Below are positions 17,841 to 26,218 of a stretch of DNA of 64,000 nucleotides, piece by piece (the first letter of the stretch is position 1; each line of letters begins with the position of its first letter). The position numbers and the translations under genes were made by a program. Under the pieces are notes generated by a model that had not been told where the DNA came from, ran no database searches, and saw nothing but the letters and a program-made list of their open reading frames with translations. The stretch comes from Lewinellaceae bacterium (GTDB lineage: Bacteria; Bacteroidota; Bacteroidia; Chitinophagales; Saprospiraceae), in assembly GCA_020636255.1 (NCBI GenBank), contig JACJYE010000004.1:62001-126000 (forward strand), in the 5' to 3' direction.

Positions 17841-17880
17841 AGCGGTTTGAGCTCACCTGAGCTCAGGCCGCTTTTGTTTT
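17841..17880 (+). terminator. Intrinsic terminator after the DUF2911-TPR gene
   Basis: AGCGG (17841-17845) pairs with CCGCT (17868-17872) and encloses a second GAGCTC/GAGCTC pairing. It is followed on the plus strand by TTTGTTTTATTTG. It lies between the DUF2911-TPR stop and the FRG gene. Confidence 0.65.
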
Positions 17881-17897
17881 ATTTGTACATTTAGGGT

Positions 17898-18752
17898 ATG
17901 AAAGGAGAAACGATCATCGCAGAAAGCTGGCCTCACCTACAGGAGATCCTCTACACGGACTCGTGGAACGAGCCCCTGTCGCGGTTCCGTTCATCCTATG
18001 TGTATCGCGGCCTCGAAGATAGCCAGTTTACCCTAACCACTACCCTGAACCGCCTGGGAGAGTCGCACCTGGAAAAACACCTGTTGCGCAATTTCCGGAA
18101 ATATTCGCAGAAACAGATCAGCTCGGAGTATACTTCGCTGTGGAACTGGCTGGCGCTGGCCCAGCACCACGGCCTGCCTACCCGCCTGCTCGACTGGACC
18201 TATTCTCCTTATGTAGCCTTACACTTCACCACGGCCGACTTCACCAAGTACAAACGGGACGGCATGATCTGGGCGATCAACTACGTAGACTCGAAAGCCT
18301 ATCTGCCCGACCAGCTTGCCCGCATCATTGAAGCAGAGGGCTCTCACATCTTCACTGCCGAGATGCTGGACAGGGTCGTCGACGACCTGGCCGAGCTGCG
18401 CCATCTGAAAAAAGACGACTTTGCCATTTTTTTCGAACCGCCATCTATCGACGACCGTATCGTCAACCAATACGCCGTTTTTTCCATGATGTCGAACCCC
18501 AACCTGCTGATCAGCGACTGGGTGGACAGCAATGAAGTCAGCTATTTCAAGATCATTATCCCGGCTCACCTGAAATGGGAGATCCGCGACAAGCTGGACC
18601 AGTCAAACATCAACGAAAGGGTGCTCTTTCCCGGCCTCGATGGCTTAGCCACCTGGCTAAAGCGCCACTACCGTGATATGCGGTTGGAAAACCTGCCCAT
18701 AATACGAACGGCCTCTCCTGATGATGAGGAGAAGCCGTCGGAGGGCGGATAA
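17898..18752 (+). CDS. FRG-domain protein
   Basis: A 284-residue cytoplasmic protein with the FRG domain: YVYRGLEDSQF at about residues 34-44 and the family hallmark AQHHGLPTRLLDWT at about 88-101, followed by SPYVALHFT. The C-terminal half is variable. FRG domains are widespread in bacteria and phage-related loci, and their biochemical activity is not established. The gene is monocistronic, lying just after a terminator and convergent with a T9SS-secreted protein. No toxin or antitoxin partner is visible. Confidence 0.85.
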   Translation: MKGETIIAESWPHLQEILYTDSWNEPLSRFRSSYVYRGLEDSQFTLTTTLNRLGESHLEKHLLRNFRKYSQKQISSEYTSLWNWLALAQHHGLPTRLLDWTYSPYVALHFTTADFTKYKRDGMIWAINYVDSKAYLPDQLARIIEAEGSHIFTAEMLDRVVDDLAELRHLKKDDFAIFFEPPSIDDRIVNQYAVFSMMSNPNLLISDWVDSNEVSYFKIIIPAHLKWEIRDKLDQSNINERVLFPGLDGLATWLKRHYRDMRLENLPIIRTASPDDEEKPSEGG

Positions 18753-18762
18753 CCGTCAATTG

Positions 18763-20904
18763 TTATTGTTTCAGAAAACTTGCCGCGTAAGCCTTGTTCC
18801 CGTTTTTCACGACCAGCAGATACCAGCCGTTTTTCAGGGCCGATACGGGTACGGCAAACGATTGGCCACTTAGCTGCATATTCTGCTCGTCCAGTGCCTG
18901 TAGCTGGCCCAGAGCATTGAACAGCAGTATCTCTGTATAGCCGGGCTCGGGGCTGCCGGCCAATTCCACCATCAGTACTTCCCTGGCCGGGTTGGGGAAA
19001 AGGTGCAGGGTACTAAAAACTGCACTTTGGGGCAGCTGCCTGTCTTGCGATACGATACCGCTCTCAAAGCGGTCGACAACGCGGGAACCCTGGTGGAAGG
19101 CCCATACCGCGCCTTCTGCACCCAGCCCCACTTCAGCAAGCCGCTCGTTGGCCAGGGGCGTGTTGTCTTTGGAATAGGCGGACCACTGCCCGTTATCCCG
19201 GATGTAAACATTATCCCAGCTGCAGGCCACCATCTGGCCAGACCGAACGATGAGGGTAGTATAATACTCGGCAGAAGGAAGCCCCGGCGCAAAAGCCTGC
19301 TGTTGCCAGCTTTGGCCATCGTAGTATTGAATGCCATCGGGGCCAATCGCCCAGAACAGCCCTGTTTCCCGGTCAAAGCAGAAGGCATCCGTCATACTAT
19401 AGCGAAAGCCCTCTTCCCCTTCCGTAAAAATGTTGAGCTGGCTACCGTCCCAGCTGGCAAAGCGGGCGCCTACGTTGTTATCGTAGAGGTGAACCCAGAG
19501 GATACCATCATCGGAAGGCACCATATCCAGAAGGTAGTTTATTCCGAATATGGGGTGCTGTTGTTTTTTCCAGGCGCCGTTCGAGAAATGGTACAGGCCG
19601 TTGTTGTAAACATACAGCCAGGCGCCGCCATCGCCGTCGCTGACAATATTGCGGTAGCCAGTGGTTGCGGGCAGAGCGGAATTATCAGGCCCGTACATAT
19701 TCCAGGATCCCTGAGCATAGGTGTAAACAGCATTGCTCGAAACGGACCACAGGGTTCCGTCCGGGCCAAAACTGTAATCGGTAATAAATTCGGGTGATTC
19801 CTCTCCTTCCGGCGTCAGGCGTTCCCAGGTGTCCAGGTTCAGAATGCTGTTGTAACCATCTTTGGCCCAAAGCTGGCCATTGGCGTCGTTGCGAAAATAG
19901 TAGGGCGAGTTCTCAAAAGGCCAGGTGTTAAAATAGACATCTTCCGTTTGCCCGTTCCTGTGGATGGCCACTTTATCCGCGTATACAGCCACCCACCCAC
20001 CTTCCGGAAAGTGGAGTTGCAGGATTCCTTCATCTATGTCGATATCATAAGGTTCCCAATCTCCATCCTTATACTGGTACAGGCCGATATTGTCCAAGAA
20101 AACGAGCAGGTTGCCCTCCGGTGTTTCCCCTATGAAAGAAGGGCCCTGGAAAAATGGCTGTCCCCCAATCTGGCTCACCACTTCCCACTCCTGACCGTCG
20201 TAATGGCCGGCTGTGCCGATATCGGTGAAAAACCAAAGGTTACCGTCTTCCTGCTGGTACATCTTGCCTCCGCTGTAGGCAAAAAGGAATTGGTTGCCTA
20301 CCTGCTCGGGCGATACCTCCGTGACCTCGCCATCCTTGTAGTGCAACAGCAGATGGCTGGCCAGGTAGAGCCCTCCGTCAGGCGCAGGCTGTATATCCCA
20401 TACGCTGCCCAGGAAAGGGTGCCCGTTCGACTGGTCAAAGCGCTCCCACTCCTGGCCGTCGTATCGTAGCAATCCCTGGTTCGTGCCCACAAAGAGGTTT
20501 CCATTTTCGTCGAATTGCAGGCAGTACGACTGCATGGGGTTGAACGAATTTTCAGCCCACGCTTCCGGATAGGGAAGTACCGTCCAGGCCTCTTCCTGCT
20601 CGGGGCGTGACAATAAAGCAACGTCATAAGTGCCTATGAAAAAGTCGCCGTTGATGGGGTCGCGCGCTACAGACTCAATAGAGTTGGAGGACAGCCCGGC
20701 GGTAGCCTTGTTCAGCACGCTTACGCTATTGCTCTCCAGGTTTACCTCCAGCAGCCCGGCATCGGTCGGTACCCAAAGGGTTTGGCCTTCCTGCATAGGG
20801 CGCCCCGCACGGCTGGCCTTCAGATAAGAAGCCCAACTCCCCTCCTGCGCCAGGCATTGAAAACTCAGGAATACAGCCAACAGTATGGTCAATCTAAATT
20901 TCAT
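18763..20904 (-). CDS. Secreted propeller-like protein with T9SS sorting domain
   Basis: About 713 residues with a signal peptide (MKFRLTILLAVFLSFQCLAQ). The body is built of repeated short units of the kind DGQEW.., NGNLFVGTNQGLLRYDG, NGAWKKQQ and DGTLWSVSSNAVYTY, matching the two-component-regulator propeller (sensor YWTD-like) repeats found in Bacteroidota. It ends with a type A T9SS tail (HLFPNPAREVLMVEL ... GWYLLVVKNGNKAYAASFLKQ), so it should be exported and surface-attached or released. No enzymatic domain is visible. The start at 20904 is preferred over the upstream ATG at 20952 because it begins the signal peptide. Confidence 0.8.
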   Translation of the reverse strand: MKFRLTILLAVFLSFQCLAQEGSWASYLKASRAGRPMQEGQTLWVPTDAGLLEVNLESNSVSVLNKATAGLSSNSIESVARDPINGDFFIGTYDVALLSRPEQEEAWTVLPYPEAWAENSFNPMQSYCLQFDENGNLFVGTNQGLLRYDGQEWERFDQSNGHPFLGSVWDIQPAPDGGLYLASHLLLHYKDGEVTEVSPEQVGNQFLFAYSGGKMYQQEDGNLWFFTDIGTAGHYDGQEWEVVSQIGGQPFFQGPSFIGETPEGNLLVFLDNIGLYQYKDGDWEPYDIDIDEGILQLHFPEGGWVAVYADKVAIHRNGQTEDVYFNTWPFENSPYYFRNDANGQLWAKDGYNSILNLDTWERLTPEGEESPEFITDYSFGPDGTLWSVSSNAVYTYAQGSWNMYGPDNSALPATTGYRNIVSDGDGGAWLYVYNNGLYHFSNGAWKKQQHPIFGINYLLDMVPSDDGILWVHLYDNNVGARFASWDGSQLNIFTEGEEGFRYSMTDAFCFDRETGLFWAIGPDGIQYYDGQSWQQQAFAPGLPSAEYYTTLIVRSGQMVACSWDNVYIRDNGQWSAYSKDNTPLANERLAEVGLGAEGAVWAFHQGSRVVDRFESGIVSQDRQLPQSAVFSTLHLFPNPAREVLMVELAGSPEPGYTEILLFNALGQLQALDEQNMQLSGQSFAVPVSALKNGWYLLVVKNGNKAYAASFLKQ

Positions 20905-21049
20905 TGTTCTTGATTTTTCAACAAAAATCGGGCATGCCGGGCAAGCTGTCAAATTGATGTTTTTACTTAAATTAAACTTTTAATAAAGACAAAAAGCTTT
21001 TAATATCCCTATTTTACAGTATTGATATACTTTATAAATTAAAGTTCTA

Positions 21050-22561
21050 ATGAAAAAAGCCAGTACATCAGTATACCGGCTGATACAGGCGATGACGCCT
21101 TCCGAAAAGCGCTACTTCCAGCAATACGCAGGCAGAACCCAGAGCCGCCACCTGCAACTATTCCGCATCCTGAACCACCAGCCCCGATACGACGAAGATG
21201 CTGCGCGCCGCCAAATGCCGGGTAAGCCCGGCAGGGGGCATTTCGCCGTACTGAAACGGCAGCTGATGGAACACCTGTTGGATTGCCTGGGGCAGTATCA
21301 CCGCGATAAGAGCCCGGCGGAACGGCTCAAACGCAAACTGCATGCGGCCAGGATACTACAGGAAAAGGGGCTGTTCTCGTTAATGGAGCAGGAGCTGAAG
21401 GCGTCCAGAAAGTTGCTGGGCCAATACCAGCTGAACCGGCACTGGCCGGAATTGCTGGCGCTGGAACGCAGCCTGGTGGAGCGGGGCCTTTCCACGATGA
21501 AACGGCCAGAGCCCCTGCGCCAGTGGCAGGCCGAGTGGCAGGCGGGGCTTGACGCCCTGCAAGAAGAAGGCCGGTTTGCGTATTACAGCCTGCATATCGC
21601 GCACCAGCATTACAAAAAGATACAGCTGGCCGGCGCAGGAGATGCCGAGGCGTTGCAGGCCCTGGTGGAAAGCGAAAACTTCCAGGCAGGCCGGAACAGC
21701 CCTCAGCTGCGCTGCCGCATGGACTACTTCCGCGCGCTATCGACCTACCACTTCATGCAGCGGCAAGCCCGGCAGGCCTTGCAGGCCAACGCCGAATTGT
21801 TACGGCTCTTCGAAGACAATGCCCAGCTGATGGAGCTGTACCCGCAGCACTACCTCGCCGCGCTGAACAATTACCTCATCGACCATTTCCAGTTGCGGCA
21901 ATGGCCCGAACTGGAGGAGGGCCTGAAAAAGCTGAAGGGGTTGCCGGCGCGACCCCTCTTCCGCAAGGCCAGCGGCGCCAGCGAAAAGGCCTTTGAGCAA
22001 AGCGCTATGCTGGAATTGAACATGCTGCTCGCCAAACAGGAACTGGGCCTGGCCCTAACCGTGCTCCCTGAGATCGAATCTGGGCTAAGGCAATACGGCA
22101 GGCGTATCGCTGCCCACAACCAACAGGCGCTGTGGTACCTCATGTCCTACATTTGCTTCCGGCAATCGCGCCCCGACAAAGGCCTGGAATTGCTCAATGA
22201 ATTGCTCCAGGCCCGCCAGAAAGGAATGCTCGAAGAGCTCAACCGCTTTGCCAACCTCCTGCAGCTGCTGTTGCACTATGAGCTGGGCAATTACGAACTG
22301 CTCCCTTATCTCATCACTTCGGTGCGGCGCCAGCACCAGGGCCTGAAACCTGCTTACCGCAGCGAACAGTTATTGTTCGATTGCCTGCGGCGCCTGCTGG
22401 GCTCCGCCGATAAGGCCCAGCAAAAAAATGCTTTAAACAGGCTCTCCGAATCCATTGAAAATGAAGAGCTTAAGGTCAAAGAAGCGCGTTTTTTCGAATA
22501 CCTGGACCTGAGCCGGTGGCCGGCGATAAGGGCGAGCGAAAACAAAAACGGGGATAAATAA
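21050..22561 (+). CDS. Uncharacterised helical-repeat protein
   Basis: 503 residues, no signal peptide and no membrane segment. Almost entirely predicted helix, rich in Leu, Gln, Arg and Ala, with TPR-like spacing (ALQANAELLRLFEDNAQLMELYPQHYLAALNNYL). It opens with a conserved-looking start (RLIQAMTPSEKRYFQQYA). Proteins of this type occur in Saprospiraceae-like genomes but I know of no function; scaffolding is a guess. It is followed by the tRNA-His terminator hairpin. Confidence 0.62.
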   Translation: MKKASTSVYRLIQAMTPSEKRYFQQYAGRTQSRHLQLFRILNHQPRYDEDAARRQMPGKPGRGHFAVLKRQLMEHLLDCLGQYHRDKSPAERLKRKLHAARILQEKGLFSLMEQELKASRKLLGQYQLNRHWPELLALERSLVERGLSTMKRPEPLRQWQAEWQAGLDALQEEGRFAYYSLHIAHQHYKKIQLAGAGDAEALQALVESENFQAGRNSPQLRCRMDYFRALSTYHFMQRQARQALQANAELLRLFEDNAQLMELYPQHYLAALNNYLIDHFQLRQWPELEEGLKKLKGLPARPLFRKASGASEKAFEQSAMLELNMLLAKQELGLALTVLPEIESGLRQYGRRIAAHNQQALWYLMSYICFRQSRPDKGLELLNELLQARQKGMLEELNRFANLLQLLLHYELGNYELLPYLITSVRRQHQGLKPAYRSEQLLFDCLRRLLGSADKAQQKNALNRLSESIENEELKVKEARFFEYLDLSRWPAIRASENKNGDK

Positions 22562-22588
22562 AAAATGGCCCCAGTATCCTGGGGCCAT
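22559..22588 (-). terminator. Intrinsic terminator of tRNA-His
   Basis: A perfect 10-bp stem, ATGGCCCCAG (22565-22574) with CTGGGGCCAT (22579-22588), with a four-base loop. On the minus strand it is followed by a run of six T residues. It starts 11 bases after the tRNA 3' end and overlaps the stop of the plus-strand gene. Confidence 0.85.
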
Positions 22589-22598
22589 TCGGCTGGTG

Positions 22599-22673
22599 GG
22601 TGGCTAACCGGATTCGAACCGGCGACCTTTGGAACCACAATCCAACGCTCTAACCTGCTGAGCTATAGCCACC
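22599..22673 (-). tRNA. tRNA-His (anticodon GTG)
   Basis: 75 bases fold into a complete cloverleaf on the minus strand. The acceptor stem is GTGGCTA/TAGCCAC with an extra 5' G facing discriminator C, the hallmark of tRNA-His. The anticodon stem is TTGGA/TCCAA with loop TTGTGGT, placing anticodon GTG at 22636-22638. The T-loop is TTCGAAT. CCA is not encoded. Confidence 0.97.
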
Positions 22674-22819
22674 ATTTAAACAGCAGGAACCGCTGTTGCA
22701 TTCCTTTTGTTCAAAGCGATGCAAAGATAAAATAAGTTCCAGAAAGGGGGGGAAACTTTTCGGGAAAAAAATTGCGGCCTATTAAGTAGTTTTCTGCACA
22801 CAACTCCCCCGGCCCGTTG

Positions 22820-22850
22820 TTGGAATTACTAAAGGGGGGTTCTAACTTTA
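22820..22850 (+). promoter_or_regulatory. Possible promoter of the lipoprotein gene at 22867
   Basis: TTG (22820-22822), then 20 bases, then TAACTTTA (22843-22850), one mismatch from the Bacteroidota TTG / TAnnTTTG arrangement. It lies 16 bases upstream of the ATG. Confidence 0.35.
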
Positions 22851-22866
22851 ACGCAAAATAACAACC

Positions 22867-23646
22867 ATGATGTCCTGCAAAACCAAGCTGCTTACAGCCG
22901 TATTATTTTCTCTGCTGGCTTCCGCCTGCATTTCCGGGCCCGACGAAGGCTCCCACTACCAGGTAAAGCTGGAATGCCAGCCCATAAGCCAGGACGAAAG
23001 CCTGCCACAGAGCGCCGTTTATGCCATCGTCAACCAAAGCAAGGTCAAGATCGCCACGGTAAGCACCTGCGACTCGATCGCTTTCGGGGATTACGCAACT
23101 TACCAGATCCCCGACAGCGCCCTTGCCGCCGTTGGAGGCTGGTGGGCCGGAGCCGGCGACTACATCTATGCCATAGAAGAGGGCGGCAGGCTGGCCTTCT
23201 ACCGGGCCTATATAGACGAGATGCAGGAACAGGGCGGTTATGCCTATGAAAACATAGGTACGTATGAAAACGGGCACTTCAACCTGCAACTCCCGCTGCG
23301 GCCGGAGGAACTGGCAGGCACCTATACCCAAAGCCATGAAGAAGGCTCCCACATTCTGTTTATCGGGCTGAAGGAAGATACGGTTAAAGCTGAGCTCTTT
23401 AAAATGGATGGCATCCTGCCTCCCATCAATCAACTCAATCTGTTGATGGCGGCACTGGAACCGCAGCCGCTGGACCCTTTTGATTTGAATATCAATAATA
23501 TGCATTTCCGGTGCCCGCTCGGCGAAGGCGAGTTCGCCCGTACAGACGGCAGCATAGTGGCCATTTTCAGGGATGAGCATTTCAAAGGCCGGCCGCTGCG
23601 GCTGGAGAAGATCCTTTCGGAAGATTACAGCCCACCGGTAGAGTGA
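22867..23646 (+). CDS. Uncharacterised lipoprotein
   Basis: 259 residues with a lipoprotein signal (lipobox ASAC, followed by ISGPDEG). The mature part is mixed strand and coil with no family I recognise; it contains GGWWAGAGDYIYAIEEGG and repeated acidic segments. The ATG at 22867 could be replaced by the next codon, also ATG. It converges with an outer-membrane protein gene 21 bases away. No function is assigned. Confidence 0.72.
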   Translation: MMSCKTKLLTAVLFSLLASACISGPDEGSHYQVKLECQPISQDESLPQSAVYAIVNQSKVKIATVSTCDSIAFGDYATYQIPDSALAAVGGWWAGAGDYIYAIEEGGRLAFYRAYIDEMQEQGGYAYENIGTYENGHFNLQLPLRPEELAGTYTQSHEEGSHILFIGLKEDTVKAELFKMDGILPPINQLNLLMAALEPQPLDPFDLNINNMHFRCPLGEGEFARTDGSIVAIFRDEHFKGRPLRLEKILSEDYSPPVE

Positions 23647-23667
23647 GTGGAAAAAAGGCCGGATGGT

Positions 23668-24240
23668 TTACTCCCAAAACCGCCAGTTGAAGCCGTCCTT
23701 GTCCTTTTGGCGTCGGCGGCGCTCGCGTTCCCGCTGGCGCTGGCGTTTGTTCTTGTTGTCGCCGTTCAGCCAGGGGCGTTTTACGATGACGTAACGGAGC
23801 GAAATGCCGGTTTGTGGATAAAAGGTGTGTTGCCCACCGGATATGTTGATAGCGGGTTTGAAATCATAAGACAGGTTAAAACGGCCCAGCGACAGCTCTG
23901 CGCCGGCAATGGCCGTAATGCCGAAGGGGTTCTTGTACTTTTCACCGGAATCGCCGATGGTTTCGTTCAGCCAGCCGAAGTGCGGGCCGCCTCCTGCATA
24001 AATGTTCAGCCTTCGGCTGATGAGCGGAAAATGCTGTTCGCCGAGCAGGCTGACCATCGCTTCCTCCCTTTGCCGGCTCGCCTGAACGATACCTTCGACA
24101 GTTGTCAGCTTGCCTACGCGCTGCTGTACGGTGAAGCCCCAGTCGGTACCCAGCCGGATGCCAAGGGCTGTATTATAAGATTGCGCCGCAAGTAAGAGCG
24201 GCAGGAACAGGATAGCGGTAAAAAGGGTATTTTTCTTCAT
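23668..24240 (-). CDS. Small outer-membrane beta-barrel protein with basic tail
   Basis: 190 residues with a signal peptide (MKKNTLFTAILFLPLLLAAQ). About eight amphipathic strands (LGIRLGTDWGFTV, LNIYAGGGPHFGW, GAELSLGRFNLSYDF, TGISLRYVIV) suggest a porin-like eight-strand barrel. After the last strand comes an unusual tail of about 25 residues, very rich in Arg, Lys and Glu (KRQRQRERERRRRQKDKDG), then FNWRFWE. The barrel should sit in the outer membrane with the tail on one side; its role is unknown. The frame extends to 24324, but the ATG at 24240 begins the signal peptide. Confidence 0.75.
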   Translation of the reverse strand: MKKNTLFTAILFLPLLLAAQSYNTALGIRLGTDWGFTVQQRVGKLTTVEGIVQASRQREEAMVSLLGEQHFPLISRRLNIYAGGGPHFGWLNETIGDSGEKYKNPFGITAIAGAELSLGRFNLSYDFKPAINISGGQHTFYPQTGISLRYVIVKRPWLNGDNKNKRQRQRERERRRRQKDKDGFNWRFWE

Positions 24241-24301
24241 TAAAGCCCAGAACGAAGGGCGAGTGGGTGATATTATGTTTATTGAGATGTTACTTAAAAT
24301 A

Positions 24302-24352
24302 AGGGCTTCCACCCTGCTCCACATCGCAGGATCGCCGAACTTGATTTTTTGA
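24302..24352 (+). repeat. Dispersed palindromic element, half copy C
   Basis: This segment matches the right half of copy A (6535-6646): CTTCCA...CTGC..CACATCG, then ATCGCCGAACTTGATTTTTTG. The left arm is missing, so the full hairpin cannot form. It lies between the beta-barrel gene and the end of the coiled-coil membrane protein gene. Confidence 0.6.
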
Positions 24353-24359
24353 GTATTTA

Positions 24360-25391
24360 CTATTCAAAAAAGCTGTCGTACTGGTTCCTGTGGCCCGGCT
24401 CTCTGACGGCCTCCTTGATCGGCTCGCTGAGGTCGAGCACCTCCGCATCGTCATTTGCTTTGGAGAGCAGGGTTTGTTTTTCATCGCCGAGGATCAGCGA
24501 AACGCTTTCCTGTTCCCATTTTTCGAGCATTTTCATGCCTTCTTCTTCGAAAATGCCGTTTTGCAGGTCGATGGAATCCATGAAGCTGGCGGACATTTCC
24601 ATGAAACGCTCCATCTCACCTACCTTACTGGCCACGTCGTTAGCGATGGCCTCCATCGCAGCGTCGAACATGGCGCGCTTGTCGGGGTCGCCCGACATGA
24701 TGCTCATCGCTGAGCGCATAGCGCTGTGGCTGGCGTGAATAGCTTTGCGTTCCTGCTCCTTCACTTCCACCTGGTCTTTGATATCCTCGCTGAGTATCTG
24801 GGAGTTTTCGTACATCTTGCTCAGCACGCGATAGAGCACCTCCAGTTTTTTGTACAGGTCTTCCAGGCGCATATTGGACTCGCGCAGGCGGCCGGCTTTA
24901 CGCGATTTCAGGATCATGATCGCTTCCTTGTTGCTGGCCTTGGCCTTACTGGCCAGTTGCAGGTTGCTTTCGATCTGTTTTTTATTGTTGAAAATGATCT
25001 CCTGCAGCTTGTGCATCTGCCCCCGCAGCATGCTGATCTGCTTGTTCATTTTGCGCAGGTTGTCCTTGAGGTCTTCCAGGTAGGATTTCAGTATCCCGAT
25101 GGGGTCCAGTTGCACAAAAAGCCCTGTGACCCAGCGCATGATGCTTTTATAGCCATACCAGGCCAGGTTGCGCATTTTGGGGTCGAGCACCATGTAGATC
25201 ACGGCGGCGAGCACGATCAGTAGCACGGCCAGTCCAAGGGTATTGGAAACCAGGCCTATCAGGAACTGGAGGTTACTGAGGATCAAAAAGCCTCCGCCCA
25301 GGATAACACCTGCCAGAAAGATCATGCCGGTGACGCCTTCGGGGCGCTGCCAAAAGGATTTCGGCTTAAATTCATTGCTATACGTGTCCAT
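24360..25391 (-). CDS. Membrane-anchored coiled-coil protein
   Basis: 343 residues. Two adjacent hydrophobic helices at about 20-38 and 42-68 are followed by a long helical region (about 100-290) with coiled-coil heptads (LEDLKDNLRKMNKQISMLRGQMHKLQEI) and a Met/Ala-rich helix, then an acidic tail. No enzymatic motif. The layout of membrane hairpin plus long alpha-helix recalls PspA/ESCRT-like or scaffold proteins, but only by architecture. It follows the gene at 25427-26074 after 35 bases and is probably the second gene of a two-gene operon. Confidence 0.72.
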   Translation of the reverse strand: MDTYSNEFKPKSFWQRPEGVTGMIFLAGVILGGGFLILSNLQFLIGLVSNTLGLAVLLIVLAAVIYMVLDPKMRNLAWYGYKSIMRWVTGLFVQLDPIGILKSYLEDLKDNLRKMNKQISMLRGQMHKLQEIIFNNKKQIESNLQLASKAKASNKEAIMILKSRKAGRLRESNMRLEDLYKKLEVLYRVLSKMYENSQILSEDIKDQVEVKEQERKAIHASHSAMRSAMSIMSGDPDKRAMFDAAMEAIANDVASKVGEMERFMEMSASFMDSIDLQNGIFEEEGMKMLEKWEQESVSLILGDEKQTLLSKANDDAEVLDLSEPIKEAVREPGHRNQYDSFFE

Positions 25392-25426
25392 TATCTGTTA
25401 ACGGTTGTGGATGGTTCGTACCAAGG

Positions 25427-26074
25427 TTATTGTTTAAGGAATTGTTTTATTTTCTCGGCATCCTGCATGATCTGCCCCGCCAGGGCATCGAAGGACGCGG
25501 CGAAATCGTTCTGGGTGGCCAAGAGCTTATCCATGGCTTCCCTGATCTGGGTTTTGAGCATTCCGGACTCCTTTTGCCGGGCCTCGATCTCCTGCTGTAG
25601 TTGTTGGATCTGCCCGGCCTTTGCCTTGAGCTCTTCTTCGATCTGGCGGATCTTTTGCTCTTTATCCTCTACCTGGCGCTTTTGCTGGTTGGCAAGCGCT
25701 TCTCCAAATTTAGCTCTTTCTTTTTTCAGCACTTCGATGTAATAGTGGGCCGATTCAGCCAGGTGAGCAGGGTTGGCGCCCATCGTCTGGGCCATAGCCA
25801 GGGCAGACTGATATCGGGTCGCGTCGTCCATGTCCATCTTCTTCAGGGAATTGAGCGACTTCTTAAACTCCAGATAGTCAAACCCCTCCGCATCTTGCTC
25901 GCTCATGGCCCTGAGCAACACTTCGGTAAATTGCTCTGTCACTTTTCCCCGGGCCGCCTGGCTGTTCTGCGGCGCCTGGGGGGACGATCCTGGCACCTTG
26001 GGCGCTTCCGGAGCTGGCGCCGTTGTTTCGTCTTCAATAATGAACAAGGACCGTATATTTTTCCACATGCTCAT
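25427..26074 (-). CDS. Coiled-coil protein, partner of the membrane coiled-coil gene
   Basis: 215 residues, no signal peptide or membrane span. A short N terminus (MWKNIRSLFIIED) is followed by a Pro/Ala-rich linker (about 18-42), a helical domain (about 43-110: VTEQFTEVLLRAMSEQDAEGFDYLEFKKSL) and a strong coiled coil (about 112-185: KIRQIEEELKAKAGQIQQLQQ). The shared helical character and operon arrangement suggest it acts with the membrane protein encoded immediately downstream. I do not recognise a named family. Confidence 0.72.
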   Translation of the reverse strand: MSMWKNIRSLFIIEDETTAPAPEAPKVPGSSPQAPQNSQAARGKVTEQFTEVLLRAMSEQDAEGFDYLEFKKSLNSLKKMDMDDATRYQSALAMAQTMGANPAHLAESAHYYIEVLKKERAKFGEALANQQKRQVEDKEQKIRQIEEELKAKAGQIQQLQQEIEARQKESGMLKTQIREAMDKLLATQNDFAASFDALAGQIMQDAEKIKQFLKQ

Positions 26075-26103
26075 AAAGTACCCTTTTCATTAGGATGTCG
26101 GCG

Positions 26104-26132
26104 CAAATGTAATAGTTTCTCCCTATAGACAA
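26104..26132 (-). promoter_or_regulatory. Promoter of the coiled-coil pair
   Basis: On the minus strand: TTG (complement of 26130-26132), 18 bases, then TACATTTG (26111 down to 26104), followed by CGC. It matches the Bacteroidota -33/-7 pattern and lies 29 bases before the ATG. Confidence 0.55.
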
Positions 26133-26218
26133 AGGGCTGAATTCCTTATACAAAGTAAGGAAAAAACCGTTAATTCTCCTAACTAGCGCTTATATTCGGG
26201 CCTGAAAGCAATGGCAGT

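Larger units (their letters stand above)
22562..22866. other. Intergenic region containing tRNA-His and a promoter candidate
   Basis: This 305-bp stretch holds the tRNA-His gene and most of its terminator hairpin. The remaining ~190 bp carry only a promoter candidate for the downstream lipoprotein gene. No other gene was seen. Confidence 0.6.
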
